From NCBI RefSeq assembly GCF_030378065.1, contig NZ_JAUCGJ010000028.1:1-60024 (forward strand): DNA of 60,024 nucleotides, read 5' to 3'. A program made the translations under genes and the position numbers. Every line of letters starts with the position of its first letter. The stretch's first letter is position 1. The notes beneath the pieces were generated by a model, which was not told the origin of the DNA, did no database searches, and was given only the letters and a program-made list of their open reading frames with translations. Shown here one piece after another: positions 19,052 to 27,911 of the stretch. Origin of the DNA: Candidatus Venteria ishoeyi. Its GTDB lineage: Bacteria > Pseudomonadota > Gammaproteobacteria > Beggiatoales > Beggiatoaceae.

Positions 19052-19540
19052 GTGATTGATGTAGAAGGTTTCAGAGCAAATGTAGGTATTATTTTGACCA
19101 ATCAACTTGGGCAGGTTTTCTGGGCCAAACGGATTGGGCAGAATTCCTGGCAGTTTCCACAGGGTGGGATTAAGTCCTATGAAACACTGGAGCAGGCCTT
19201 ATATCGGGAGCTGACTGAAGAAGTTGGCTTAACACGCGATCATGTTGAAATCCTGGGCATGACGCAGCAATGGCTTTATTATAATTTGCCCTACCATTTG
19301 ATTCGCCATCACAAACGCCCATTGTGTATTGGGCAAAAACAACGCTGGTTTATTCTGCGTCTGCTGGGGAAGGAAAGTGATGTGCGCCTGGATTTAAGTG
19401 GAACCCCCGAATTTGACGGCTGGCGCTGGGTGAATTATTGGCACCCATTGCGCGAAGTTGTGCCATTTAAACGCAAAGTTTATGAATCTGCCTTAAAAGA
19501 ATTGGAACCACTCTGCCCTGCTTTGAAAAGGCCGGCATAA
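19052..19540 (+). CDS. rppH: RNA pyrophosphohydrolase RppH
   Basis: Nudix enzyme that removes pyrophosphate from the 5' end of mRNA and so triggers RNase E decay. The 162 residues begin [15 protein letters not shown] (GTG start) and contain the complete Nudix box [23 protein letters not shown], then the RppH-specific [12 protein letters not shown] and STPEF-like [11 protein letters not shown]. Compared with E. coli RppH (176) only the low-complexity tail is shortened. Not adjacent to ptsP, its common neighbour elsewhere. Confidence 0.95.
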   Translation: MIDVEGFRANVGIILTNQLGQVFWAKRIGQNSWQFPQGGIKSYETLEQALYRELTEEVGLTRDHVEILGMTQQWLYYNLPYHLIRHHKRPLCIGQKQRWFILRLLGKESDVRLDLSGTPEFDGWRWVNYWHPLREVVPFKRKVYESALKELEPLCPALKRPA

Positions 19541-19670
19541 AAAAATGACTACCCAATTAAGCCGTAGGTCTATATGCGTGTGCTTTTCAGCGGCTGCCAC
19601 ACAGCCCATACTTCCCATTAAGGTACCAACAGCAGCCGTATCTGCTTTTATTTTATTTCCATTTATTAGC

Positions 19671-20090
19671 TTATTTAATACAAGCTTTTTCTATCGAAGC
19701 AAGTTCTTCAGTGCTGAAAATTTCTTGTACAATATTAAATAATTCTCTTTCTTCAAACCTTGCATGTTTTTCTAATAAATCACCCAACTCTTTTAGCGTA
19801 TCAGCAGTATGTTCAGCTGTTGGGTTAAAATAAGCGCTAATATCAGCATGCTCATTATAGAGCCTTTCTATAAGTGCTGTTTTTCCAAGTAACTTGAGTT
19901 GTGGTGCAATATGGGTTTCTTCTATACGGAAATGATTTTCTAACTCAGCTGCATAATATGCTTCCATTTCATGCCATATATCAGAGATATTCAAGTTACC
20001 TGTTAATTTAGCCTGTTTTGCCTTTTTAGCCATGACTAAGGCCCGGTGGTGATCGCTGGACAGACCGCTTAATTCGGGTACTCTTTTCAT
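19671..20090 (-). CDS. Hemerythrin HHE domain protein
   Basis: A 139-residue four-helix hemerythrin-like protein. Its iron-ligand pattern runs SSDHHRAL near the N terminus, ELENHFRIEETHIAP, YNEHADI and KHARFEERELF. These bind a non-haem di-iron site; functions range from O2 or NO handling to iron-sulfur protection. I chose the ATG at 20090 (MKRVPELSGLSSDHH); the open frame runs 22 codons further but those residues are not family-like. A GGA lies about 10 bases upstream of this start. Confidence 0.85.
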   Translation of the reverse strand: MKRVPELSGLSSDHHRALVMAKKAKQAKLTGNLNISDIWHEMEAYYAAELENHFRIEETHIAPQLKLLGKTALIERLYNEHADISAYFNPTAEHTADTLKELGDLLEKHARFEERELFNIVQEIFSTEELASIEKACIK

Positions 20091-20477
20091 TGAAAATTTC
20101 CAATACTTTCTGGATGATGCTTTGCCAGTACGGCGAGAAAGGCACGCACAGGCCATCTATAGGCTGTCAGATAATTAATTTCCTGGAAGACCAACGGATA
20201 ACACCCCTTTGAAGGGGTGTTATCCGTAAACCATTTACCTGAGAACTTATAAAAGACTAATGCTTAAAAAACATGAACCTTTTAGGCATTTAGATTTATT
20301 TTTTAATTTTCGTATTTTAGGAGTGAGGATGAAATAAGTGCAGGAACTGGGCGCATGATTTTTATTCATTTTCAAGGCGTGAAAACAGGCGCATAGCAAG
20401 CTATGTAACTGTTTTCATAACGCAGAAAATGGAGAAAAAGACCAGCCAAGTTTCTGAAATTATAAAATTCTCGCTCC
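20091..20477. other. Intergenic stretch with two different repeats
   Basis: 387 bases upstream of the hemerythrin gene and downstream of the Met-rich gene. It holds a 74-base hairpin element (20168-20241) and most of a ~164-base MITE-like element (20318-20480). No gene is visible. The hemerythrin promoter must lie in the first ~75 bases or within the repeat. Confidence 0.6.
20168..20241 (+). repeat. 74-base hairpin element (family D), copy 1
   Basis: Flanking ends CAGATAATTAATTT and AAACCATTTACCTG are roughly inverted. The centre is a perfect 16-base inverted repeat, ACGGATAACACCCCTT with its complement, around a 2-base loop. The same 74-base unit occurs inverted at 58207-58280. It may act as a transcription terminator or be a minimal mobile element. 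Confidence 0.75.
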
Positions 20478-20480
20478 TTA
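20318..20480 (+). mobile_element. MITE-like element, copy 2 (family A, full length)
   Basis: Same unit as 9428-9591, with 5' TAGGAGTGAGGATG and 3' complement TAAGGAGCGAGAATT, the internal GAAAACAG hairpin and the GGAGAAAAAGACCAGCCAAG block. Its right end overlaps the stop codon of the Met-rich gene: the TAA at 20480-20478 is the first three bases of the terminal repeat. Confidence 0.8.
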
Positions 20481-21374
20481 TTCAGTATGTGCAGCAACTT
20501 TTTGTGCAGAAGTACTAACAGCTTTTAAACGCTCATTACATTCTTTCATAATAACGCGACGTGCTTTATATTCAGCCTGACTTTGTTTGGCTCTTGCTTC
20601 AAACGCTTCTTGATTTGGCATTTCAGCAGCACCGGGAAACATTTTATCCATTTGTGCGCGCATGGTATTCATTTGTTTTTCTTGCTCTGCACGCATTTTT
20701 TCAAATTGCTGTTTCATCGCTTCAGCATCAGCAGGGGCAGCAGGATAAGCAACCTGAGCTGGTTTTGCGTAAGGTGCGGGCATATTTTGGAATTGTTTTT
20801 CAAACTGTTCGCGCATGGCTTTCATTTGTGCTTCCTGTGCAGCGCGCATTTTTTCCATATGTGCTTGACGTTCTGCCGCAGAAGGCATTGCTGGTGCATT
20901 CCAGGTGGGTTGGAAAGGCCGTGGCATTGTTGCAGCCTGTTTTTCCATTTGCGCTCGCGCGGCTTTCATGCGTTCTTGCTGAGCAGCACGCATTTTTTCT
21001 ATTTGTGCTTTATGCTCTTCTACTGATGGTCCGCCTGTCCATGGGCCGTTTACTGGATAAGGTGGGACAAAGGCTGACTGCTGGTAGATGTTATCCATTT
21101 GTGCTTTTTGCGCTTGAAACTGTTGTTCCATCCACTGCCGTTGTTGATCCATTTGTGCTTGCATGTGCTTCGCCATTGGATCTAAAGCTAATGCAGGGAA
21201 GGCTTGCGCGTGCATTTTTTCCATTTCAGCTTTACGTGCTTCAAATTTTTCTTGCATTTGTTGGTGACGTTTTTCAGCTTCAGCCTGCATTGCCTGTGCA
21301 GGACTATCATTTGCTACAGCGAAGGAGGTTGAAAAAGCCAGAGTAATTGCAAGCGGCAGGGTAGCGTATTTCAT
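20478..21374 (-). CDS. Secreted methionine-rich helical repeat protein
   Basis: A 298-residue protein with a clear signal peptide (LPLAITLAFSTSFAVA, cleavage before NDSPAQ). It has about five helical blocks of roughly 28 residues rich in Met, Gln, Glu, Lys and Arg (EKMRAAQEAQMKAMREQFEK and variants), separated by Pro-rich linkers (MPRPFQPTWNAP, MPAPYAKP). Charge and Met/Phe spacing suggest coiled coils. I do not recognise the family. Dense periplasmic methionines can bind Cu(I) or quench oxidants; both are speculation. The stop codon is contributed by the adjoining repeat element, so the C terminus may have been altered by its insertion. Confidence 0.8.
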   Translation of the reverse strand: MKYATLPLAITLAFSTSFAVANDSPAQAMQAEAEKRHQQMQEKFEARKAEMEKMHAQAFPALALDPMAKHMQAQMDQQRQWMEQQFQAQKAQMDNIYQQSAFVPPYPVNGPWTGGPSVEEHKAQIEKMRAAQQERMKAARAQMEKQAATMPRPFQPTWNAPAMPSAAERQAHMEKMRAAQEAQMKAMREQFEKQFQNMPAPYAKPAQVAYPAAPADAEAMKQQFEKMRAEQEKQMNTMRAQMDKMFPGAAEMPNQEAFEARAKQSQAEYKARRVIMKECNERLKAVSTSAQKVAAHTE

Positions 21375-21395
21375 TTGATGGTACTCCGTATTATT

Positions 21396-21427
21396 AAGAT
21401 AAGATATATGGAAGATAAGATATATGG
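21396..21427. repeat. 16-base tandem duplication upstream of the Met-rich gene
   Basis: AAGATAAGATATATGG occurs twice in direct succession (21396-21411 and 21412-21427), 22 bases upstream of the ATG of the Met-rich gene, in the region where its promoter is expected. Copy number change here could alter promoter spacing. Confidence 0.7.
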
Positions 21428-21571
21428 AAAATTGTTATTTTCGAATATTATAACTTTCTAATGTTTGGATTTCAAGTTACTTTGTATAAAATTCACTTTC
21501 AATGTAAGCTCTGATAAGGAGTAAAATATTGAAAAGGCTGTCTACCTCTCGCTGCTTGGAATTAAAATTAT

Positions 21572-22354
21572 ATGCGGATTTTTTTTGCCATCATCTTGGC
21601 TTTTCTTGTAAATTTAGGACTTTTTTGGTGGATGCAGGAAATGATTGCTAAGCAATCAGTAATAATGGAAAAAAAAACATCACCTTATGTTATTGAAACC
21701 TTGAAACAGCAAGCTCCACAAAATCTGGAAAATACCGCATCTGTGCAATCTGCTCAGTTACCAGCAATGCCCCCAATACCTACATCATCACCTGTAACAC
21801 CACCTCCAGAACCACTTGCTGTGCCGCCTCAAGCCAAAGACATCAGTTTACCGAAAAAAATCTTAAACTTACCACCATTAGATTTTATTCCACAATTTGC
21901 AAGCCTGAAATCGCATGAGATAATAAAAAAACCACCGAAACCCCCTGAAAAACAAGCAGTAATCCCAAACAAACAGGCTGAGCCTGGTAAAAACAGGCTA
22001 AGTACAAGTTCTGTTTCAAAACCGCTGGTTCATGCTCAGACAAAACCTGTTGCAGCCAGTAAACAATCCAGAATCATCAAAGCTGACAGTAACTTAATTC
22101 CTCTGCGCCGCATCGACCCAGTTTACCCCCCACGGGCCAGACGTAAACATATTGAGGGCCGGGTCACGATAGAATTTATTGTGACCGAGCAAGGTGCTGT
22201 CAGTGCGCCGGTTGTGGTAAAAGCAATACCCGCAGGCATTTTTGAAGAGGAAGCTTTACAGGCAATCAAACGCTGGAAATTTTCACCTAAGTACATTGAT
22301 GGTGAAGTGGTACGACAACGCGCCAGACAAGTGATGTTATTCAAATTAAAATAA
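21572..22354 (+). CDS. TonB-family energy transducer protein
   Basis: A 260-residue TonB-like protein. It has an uncleaved N-terminal membrane anchor (IFFAIILAFLVNLGLFWW), a Pro/Lys-rich periplasmic spacer (about 45-165) and a C-terminal TonB domain (PVYPPRARRKHIEGRVTIEF ... AIKRWKFSPKYIDGEVV). Such proteins pass the proton-motive force from ExbB-ExbD to outer-membrane receptors. No exbB, exbD or receptor gene is nearby. The CHAT protease gene begins 135 bases downstream on the same strand, so joint transcription is possible. Confidence 0.88.
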   Translation: MRIFFAIILAFLVNLGLFWWMQEMIAKQSVIMEKKTSPYVIETLKQQAPQNLENTASVQSAQLPAMPPIPTSSPVTPPPEPLAVPPQAKDISLPKKILNLPPLDFIPQFASLKSHEIIKKPPKPPEKQAVIPNKQAEPGKNRLSTSSVSKPLVHAQTKPVAASKQSRIIKADSNLIPLRRIDPVYPPRARRKHIEGRVTIEFIVTEQGAVSAPVVVKAIPAGIFEEEALQAIKRWKFSPKYIDGEVVRQRARQVMLFKLK

Positions 22355-22489
22355 TTAATAACATCTAAAGCATCAGTTTTCTCAGCTTAAAAGTGCTTTC
22401 ATCACCCAAACGCTCTGGTATTTTGATATATTTATCATTTATCATTCTCACAATAACCTTATGGCTTTATTTTTTACGGTGTATCTTCC

Positions 22490-24787
22490 ATGATATTCAG
22501 AATTGCAGGTATTTTTTTATTTTTAATAATGGGTGCCAGTCATGCCGATGATAAACAGGCTGTTTTAACATCAGGGGAAGCTGCTTTTTCCCGGGGTGAA
22601 TTTCAACTTGCGGCAAGCCAATGGGAAAACCAGTTAAAAAATACTACGCCAGCAACAGCGCAGGCTATTGATTTACGTCTGCATCTGGCAGAGGCTTATC
22701 AAGCGCTGGGGATGCACGATAAGGCTTTTGCGCAATTATCACCACTGTCAGCCTGGGCTGAGCAATTAGTGGATAGCAAACGCCAGATTCAGGCACATAA
22801 TCAAATCAGCGATATCTGGCTTAGTACAGGAGAATTGAATGCCGCGCATAATCATGCGCAGGCCAGTATGGACTTGTTAAAAGCATTGCAATCACCCCAA
22901 CCAGGTCTGCAGGCGGCGACGTTAAACACCTTAGGTAATGTCTTGACCGAATTTGGCAGCCCTGAGCAGGCGCTATCAACTTATCAGCAGGCTGTTGCGC
23001 AGGCCGATAGCGCCATGCAACCCGCCTTGGCAAATAAAGCCGCCATTAATCTGTTGAATGTGCAAATCAGTCAGCAGCAGTTTCCTGAAATCACCCAAAA
23101 TCTGAAAGATATTCAACGCAGACTGACATTGCAAAACAACGATCAGGATAAATTACATACTTATCTGGCGTTGGGTCTGGCAACACAAACACTCAGCACG
23201 GTTGCAAAAGCACCGGATAATATACGCCAGCAAGCATGGAAGAGTGCGGTTAAAAATTTTCACAGCGCCGCCCAACTTGCCAAAACCCTGGATTACAGCC
23301 GCGCACGCTCGCAGGCTTATGGTTACCTCGGTGCTTTATACGAACATTCCGGGGCAATAGCCGATGCTTTAAAACTCACCCGGCAGGCGATTTTCTTTGC
23401 ACTGCAAGGTGAAAATCCCGATATTTTATATCGCTGGCAATGGCAGCAGGGACGCTTATTTGCAGCACAGCAAAAAAATGACCGGGCAATCAGCGCTTAC
23501 CGGGAAGCTGGGCGCACCTTAAAACCCATACAGCAACGCCTGGATGTTGGTTATCGGCGCTCCCCCCCTGATTTTGATAGCGTAGTACGTCCGGTTTATT
23601 ATGGCTTGGCGGGTTTATTAATCGCTAAAGCCCGGCAAAGTCCAGATAAAACCCAGCAACAAGCTTTGCTGCGGGAAGCCCGAAATGCTATTGAATCAAT
23701 GAAAGTAGCAGAGTTGCAGAATTATTTTCAGGATGAATGCGTACAAGTTGCACAGAAACGGGCGAACCTGCGTAAATCCAGCCTGGAAAATGCCACGCCC
23801 GGCACGGCAACGATTTACCCTGTACCTTTGGATAAACAATTAATTCTGTTGCTGGGTATCAATGACCATATTGAAGCGGTCAGCGTACCGGTAGCCGCTG
23901 CGCAACTGCATTATGCGGTTAATCTGCTGCGCCTGCGTTTGCAAACCCGTACCACACGCCGCTTCATGTACCAATCTCAGCAATTATACAATTGGTTGAT
24001 TCGCCCCTTGTTGCCACATTTGCAGGCCAGGCAGATAGATACCCTGGTTTTTGTGCCTGACGGTAGCTTGCGCAGTATTCCATTTTCCACTTTGCATGAT
24101 GGACAACAATTTTTAATTGAGCAATACGCCCTGGCGAATACGCCGGGCTTGAGCCTGACTTACGCACAACCCATTAACTGGCAAAACAGCCAAATATTGC
24201 TGGCGGGTTTATCGGATGGAGTGCAGGGTTACAGCCCGTTACCCAATGTGCCGAAGGAATTGAAATCGATTCAGCAACTCACCCACGGTCTGGAAATGCT
24301 GAATGTGGCTTATACCCAGCCTAAATTTCGTGAAGCCTTAGCACAAACTTCGTATAGCGTGATACATCTGGCAACGCATGGTGAATTTGATGCCAACCCG
24401 GAAAATACCTATTTGCTGACATATCAGGAAAAACTGCATATGGATGATTTGCAGCAATTAATCGGCTTAGGCAAATTACGTGAAAAGCCGCTGGAATTAC
24501 TAACACTCAGTGCCTGTAAAACGGCTGTCGGCGATGATCGCGCCGCCTTAGGTCTGGCTGGCGTTGCGATTAAAGCTGGTGCTGGCAGCGCATTGGCAAC
24601 CTTATGGTTTATTGATGATGAAGCCACCTCTCTGGTGGTTACGCAGTTTTATAAAAACCTGCTTGGCACGCCCGGTTTATCCAAGGCTAAAGCCCTGCAA
24701 CAAGCGCAAATTCAATTACTGACACAGGTACGTTATACCCATCCTGCCTACTGGGGGCCTTTCCTGTTGATAGGAAACTGGCTCTGA
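22490..24787 (+). CDS. Exported TPR-CHAT caspase-like protease
   Basis: A 765-residue protein with an N-terminal signal peptide (MIFRIAGIFLFLIMGASHADD), TPR-like helical repeats (about 30-400) and a C-terminal CHAT peptidase domain (about 440-765). The catalytic dyad is intact: His630 in HLATHGEF and Cys676 in LSACKTAVG. CHAT proteases are clan CD relatives of separase and caspases. In the TPR-CHAT of the gRAMP/Craspase system the peptidase acts on a partner, but here there is no CRISPR context, and export points to a periplasmic target. The TonB-like gene precedes it. Confidence 0.88.
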   Translation: MIFRIAGIFLFLIMGASHADDKQAVLTSGEAAFSRGEFQLAASQWENQLKNTTPATAQAIDLRLHLAEAYQALGMHDKAFAQLSPLSAWAEQLVDSKRQIQAHNQISDIWLSTGELNAAHNHAQASMDLLKALQSPQPGLQAATLNTLGNVLTEFGSPEQALSTYQQAVAQADSAMQPALANKAAINLLNVQISQQQFPEITQNLKDIQRRLTLQNNDQDKLHTYLALGLATQTLSTVAKAPDNIRQQAWKSAVKNFHSAAQLAKTLDYSRARSQAYGYLGALYEHSGAIADALKLTRQAIFFALQGENPDILYRWQWQQGRLFAAQQKNDRAISAYREAGRTLKPIQQRLDVGYRRSPPDFDSVVRPVYYGLAGLLIAKARQSPDKTQQQALLREARNAIESMKVAELQNYFQDECVQVAQKRANLRKSSLENATPGTATIYPVPLDKQLILLLGINDHIEAVSVPVAAAQLHYAVNLLRLRLQTRTTRRFMYQSQQLYNWLIRPLLPHLQARQIDTLVFVPDGSLRSIPFSTLHDGQQFLIEQYALANTPGLSLTYAQPINWQNSQILLAGLSDGVQGYSPLPNVPKELKSIQQLTHGLEMLNVAYTQPKFREALAQTSYSVIHLATHGEFDANPENTYLLTYQEKLHMDDLQQLIGLGKLREKPLELLTLSACKTAVGDDRAALGLAGVAIKAGAGSALATLWFIDDEATSLVVTQFYKNLLGTPGLSKAKALQQAQIQLLTQVRYTHPAYWGPFLLIGNWL

Positions 24788-24917
24788 GGTACAACGCCAA
24801 ATGCGTTGAAAATTGCTGCTGTCTATTGATAGTGCCTACTGGATTTTATAATTTTTTGTTAAAAAAGCTTACATCAAGTTCAGCTTGTAATATTAATCAA
24901 ACGTTAAAAAAACTGCC

Positions 24918-24924
24918 AAGGAGG
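24918..24924 (+). promoter_or_regulatory. Strong ribosome binding site of ppdK
   Basis: AAGGAGG, a near-perfect complement to the 16S tail, 11 bases before the ppdK ATG at 24936. Confidence 0.8.
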
Positions 24925-24935
24925 CAGACTCAAAA

Positions 24936-27737
24936 ATGAATAAAAAATATGTTTATGCATTTAGCGAAGGTGATGGGAAAAATAAACAATTATTAGGTGG
25001 TAAAGGTGCAAATCTTTGTGAAATGACCCAGATTGGGTTGAATGTGCCTGCCGGTTTTGTGATTTCCACTGAAGCCTGTCTGACTTATCTGGCAGATGAG
25101 CAACACCGACTGCCCGAAGGTTTAATCGAAGAAGTTCACCAGCAAATTGCCACCGTTGAAAAAAATAGCGGTAAAGGTTTTGGTAATGCTGATAAGCCAT
25201 TATTGGTTTCCGTGCGCTCCGGTTCAGCCATGTCCATGCCGGGAATGATGGATACGATTTTAAACCTGGGTCTCAATAACAATACCTTACCCGCCTTGAT
25301 TGCGGAAACTGGTAATGAGCGCTTTGGTTACGATGCGTATCGGCGCTTTATTCAGTTATTTGGCAAGGTTGCCTTAGGTGTGCCTGATGAAAAATTTGAT
25401 GTACATTTTGAAGCGGTTAAAAAACGCTCCGGGGTTAAAGCCGATGTCGGTCTGACAGCTTCAGATCTGAAAGAAATCAGTGGTTTGTTCCTGGATGTGG
25501 TTAAAGAACACACGGGTCGTCCTTTCCCAATGGATGTTTACGAGCAGTTGGAAATTTCCATCAAAGCCGTATTTAATTCCTGGATGGGTAAACGTGCGAT
25601 TGATTATCGCCGAGAATTTAAAATTACCCCGGACATGGCCAATGGCACTGCCGTTAATATCGTAGAAATGGTATTTGGTAACATGGGTGATGATTGCGCA
25701 ACCGGTGTGGGCTTCACGCGTAATCCCGGTACCGGTGAAAACCTGATGTTTGGCGAATATCTGGTTAATGCCCAGGGTGAAGACGTGGTTGCCGGTATCC
25801 GCACCCCCAAACCTGTGCATCATATGGGCGAAGAAATGCCGGAAATGCACAGTCAGTTAGAAACCCTGCGCAGCAAACTGGAAGCCCATTATCTGGAAAT
25901 TCAGGATTTTGAATATACCATTGAAAAGGGTATTTTATACTGTCTGCAAACCCGCAACGGCAAAATGAATGCTGCGGCGATGGTGCGCACTTCCGTGGAA
26001 ATGGTTAAAGAGGGCCTGATTAACAAAGAACAAGCCTTGTTACGTGTAGATCCTGAATTATTAGAGCAATTACTGCATCCCCGCTTAATGCAGAATATCA
26101 AAGTGCAGCCATTGGCGCAGGGCTTGCCCGCTTCTCCGGGCGCAGCCTCCGGGCATTGTGTATTTGACGCGGATCGCGCGGAAATTCTCGGACGTTCCGG
26201 GGAAAAAGTGATTCTGGTGCGTGAAGAAACCAAGCCTGAAGATATTCATGGTTTTTTTGCTTCAGAAGGCATACTTACCAGTCGTGGCGGTAAAACCTCT
26301 CATGCCGCCGTGGTTGCGCGCGGCATGGGTAAACCCTGCGTTGCCGGTGCGGAAGGTATTTCCGTTGATACTCAGCAGCGCATTGCCGTGGTAGGCGAGG
26401 TTACCTTAAAAGAAGGTGACTTTATTACCATTGATGGCGGCACGGGCGACGTGTATTTGGGTGAATTGCCTACGGAAGAACCGGAATTTTCTGATGAATT
26501 AAAAATCCTGTTGTCCTGGGCTGATGATATTGCTGAGCTCAAGGTGATGGCGAATGCCGATACCCCGGATGCCGCACAAAAAGCCGTGGAATATGGTGCT
26601 ATGGGTATTGGCTTATGCCGCACCGAGCGCATGTTTAACGCCACTGACCGCCTGCCGTTTATGGTCAACATGATTCTGGCTGATACCACCGAAGAGCGCG
26701 AAGAAGCTTTGGCAAAACTGCGCGCCATGCAACGCCAGGATTTCAAGTCCTTGTTTAAGACGATGGCTCCCAATCCCGTCACCATTCGCCTGCTGGATCC
26801 TCCAATTCATGAATTCCTGCCCACCGAAAAAGAGCTGGAAGATGATATCGATAATCTGGAACAGGTACGCAAAGACATTAACGGCGTTGCGGTATTGTTA
26901 AGTTCTTTACGCCTGTTGCGTCCAGAAGTGAAAAGTAATCCGGAAAATACCGTATTACCGTTTAATGAAGAAGGCAAAACCCTGGTTGATGAAGCCATCG
27001 CGATGAAACGGCACATGCTGAGCAAGGTAAGGGAACTCTTTGAAGTCAACCCCATGCTGGGGCATCGCGGCGTGCGTTTATCGGTTACTTACCCTGAAAT
27101 TTATGAAATGCAACTGCAAGCGGTGATGGAAGCCGAAGCAGAATGTATCAAAGAAGGGGTTTCTGTACATGTTGAAATCATGGTGCCGCAGGTTTGTACC
27201 TTACAAGAACTGAAACATGTCAAACGTTACGTCAGTGCCACTAAAGAGCGCATTGAAGCGCGTAACAATCTGACCTTGAACTTCAAATTCGGTACCATGA
27301 TCGAAGTGGTTCGCGCTTGTATGCGTGCAGGGCATCTGGCTGAAGAAGCAGAGTTTTTCTCTTTTGGCACCAACGACCTGACCCAGGCAACTTTCTCCTT
27401 CTCGCGTGAAGATGCGGAAAACAAATTTCTGCCTTTGTATACCGAGAAAAATATTTTGCACAGCAACCCTTTTGAAGTGCTGGATATTAAAGGAGTTGGG
27501 CAACTCATGGGCTTAAGCGTGGATTGGGGGCGTCAAACCCGTCCCGGCATGAAAATCGGGATTTGTGGTGAGCAAGGCGGGCATCCAGAGTCGATTCGTT
27601 TTTGCCATCACATTAAGCTGAACTATGTTTCCTGCTCAGCCCCGCGTGTACCGATTGCACGCTTGGCTGCGGCACACGCCAAGCTGACAGAATCTGGCTA
27701 TGTGGTTACAGAGCGGGTACAGGAAGTCAGCAGTTAA
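24936..27737 (+). CDS. ppdK: Pyruvate, phosphate dikinase
   Basis: Interconverts ATP + phosphate + pyruvate with AMP + pyrophosphate + phosphoenolpyruvate. The 933-residue length and the order of domains fit the bacterial enzyme. The N-terminal nucleotide-binding domain has KNKQLLGGKGANLCEM and SVRSGSAMSMPGMMDTILNLG. The swivelling phosphohistidine domain has GGKTSHAAVVARGMGKPCV (catalytic His). The C-terminal PEP/pyruvate barrel has FGTNDLTQATFSFSREDA and GICGEQGGHP. In autotrophic or sulfur-oxidising bacteria it supports gluconeogenesis or PPi-linked glycolysis. It is followed by two hairpins and is probably a single-gene unit. Confidence 0.96.
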   Translation: MNKKYVYAFSEGDGKNKQLLGGKGANLCEMTQIGLNVPAGFVISTEACLTYLADEQHRLPEGLIEEVHQQIATVEKNSGKGFGNADKPLLVSVRSGSAMSMPGMMDTILNLGLNNNTLPALIAETGNERFGYDAYRRFIQLFGKVALGVPDEKFDVHFEAVKKRSGVKADVGLTASDLKEISGLFLDVVKEHTGRPFPMDVYEQLEISIKAVFNSWMGKRAIDYRREFKITPDMANGTAVNIVEMVFGNMGDDCATGVGFTRNPGTGENLMFGEYLVNAQGEDVVAGIRTPKPVHHMGEEMPEMHSQLETLRSKLEAHYLEIQDFEYTIEKGILYCLQTRNGKMNAAAMVRTSVEMVKEGLINKEQALLRVDPELLEQLLHPRLMQNIKVQPLAQGLPASPGAASGHCVFDADRAEILGRSGEKVILVREETKPEDIHGFFASEGILTSRGGKTSHAAVVARGMGKPCVAGAEGISVDTQQRIAVVGEVTLKEGDFITIDGGTGDVYLGELPTEEPEFSDELKILLSWADDIAELKVMANADTPDAAQKAVEYGAMGIGLCRTERMFNATDRLPFMVNMILADTTEEREEALAKLRAMQRQDFKSLFKTMAPNPVTIRLLDPPIHEFLPTEKELEDDIDNLEQVRKDINGVAVLLSSLRLLRPEVKSNPENTVLPFNEEGKTLVDEAIAMKRHMLSKVRELFEVNPMLGHRGVRLSVTYPEIYEMQLQAVMEAEAECIKEGVSVHVEIMVPQVCTLQELKHVKRYVSATKERIEARNNLTLNFKFGTMIEVVRACMRAGHLAEEAEFFSFGTNDLTQATFSFSREDAENKFLPLYTEKNILHSNPFEVLDIKGVGQLMGLSVDWGRQTRPGMKIGICGEQGGHPESIRFCHHIKLNYVSCSAPRVPIARLAAAHAKLTESGYVVTERVQEVSS

Positions 27738-27760
27738 TTTTTTCTGTTAGAAAAAATTAA
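27734..27760. terminator. Hairpin overlapping the ppdK stop codon
   Basis: TTAATTTTTTCT - GTT - AGAAAAAATTAA: a perfect 12-base stem with a 3-base loop. The left arm includes the ppdK stop. AT-rich, so less stable than a classical terminator, but symmetric and well placed. Confidence 0.5.
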
Positions 27761-27775
27761 AATACTATTCGGATT

Positions 27776-27810
27776 AAACCTTGCAGGTCTTAAAGACCCG
27801 CAAGGTTTTT
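27776..27810. terminator. Terminator-like hairpin after ppdK
   Basis: AAACCTTGCAGGTCTT pairs with AAGACCCGCAAGGTTT with one mismatch and is followed by T residues. It works as a rho-independent terminator for ppdK and resembles the AGACCTGACAGG palindrome at 56579 in being a dispersed GGTCT/AGACC hairpin. Confidence 0.7.
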
Positions 27811-27911
27811 CCAAATTTGCGACATACAATCAAAAATTTATCGTGAAATTTTGGCGGTTTTCATCGCCATAAGCGATGAATAAAGCTTAAATCAAACTCA
27901 GGTTAAATAAT

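Noticed and set aside
19545-19742. 65-codon frame after rppH
   Set aside because: Overlaps the hemerythrin gene on the other strand and has no coding signature.
20561-21346. 261-codon plus-strand frame
   Set aside because: Exact shadow of the Met-rich repeat gene on the other strand; the product is a leucine/phenylalanine-rich artefact of that codon bias.
22490-24787. CHAT protease considered as the TPR-CHAT of a CRISPR Craspase
   Set aside because: No CRISPR array or Cas7-11 gene nearby, and an N-terminal signal peptide points to export.
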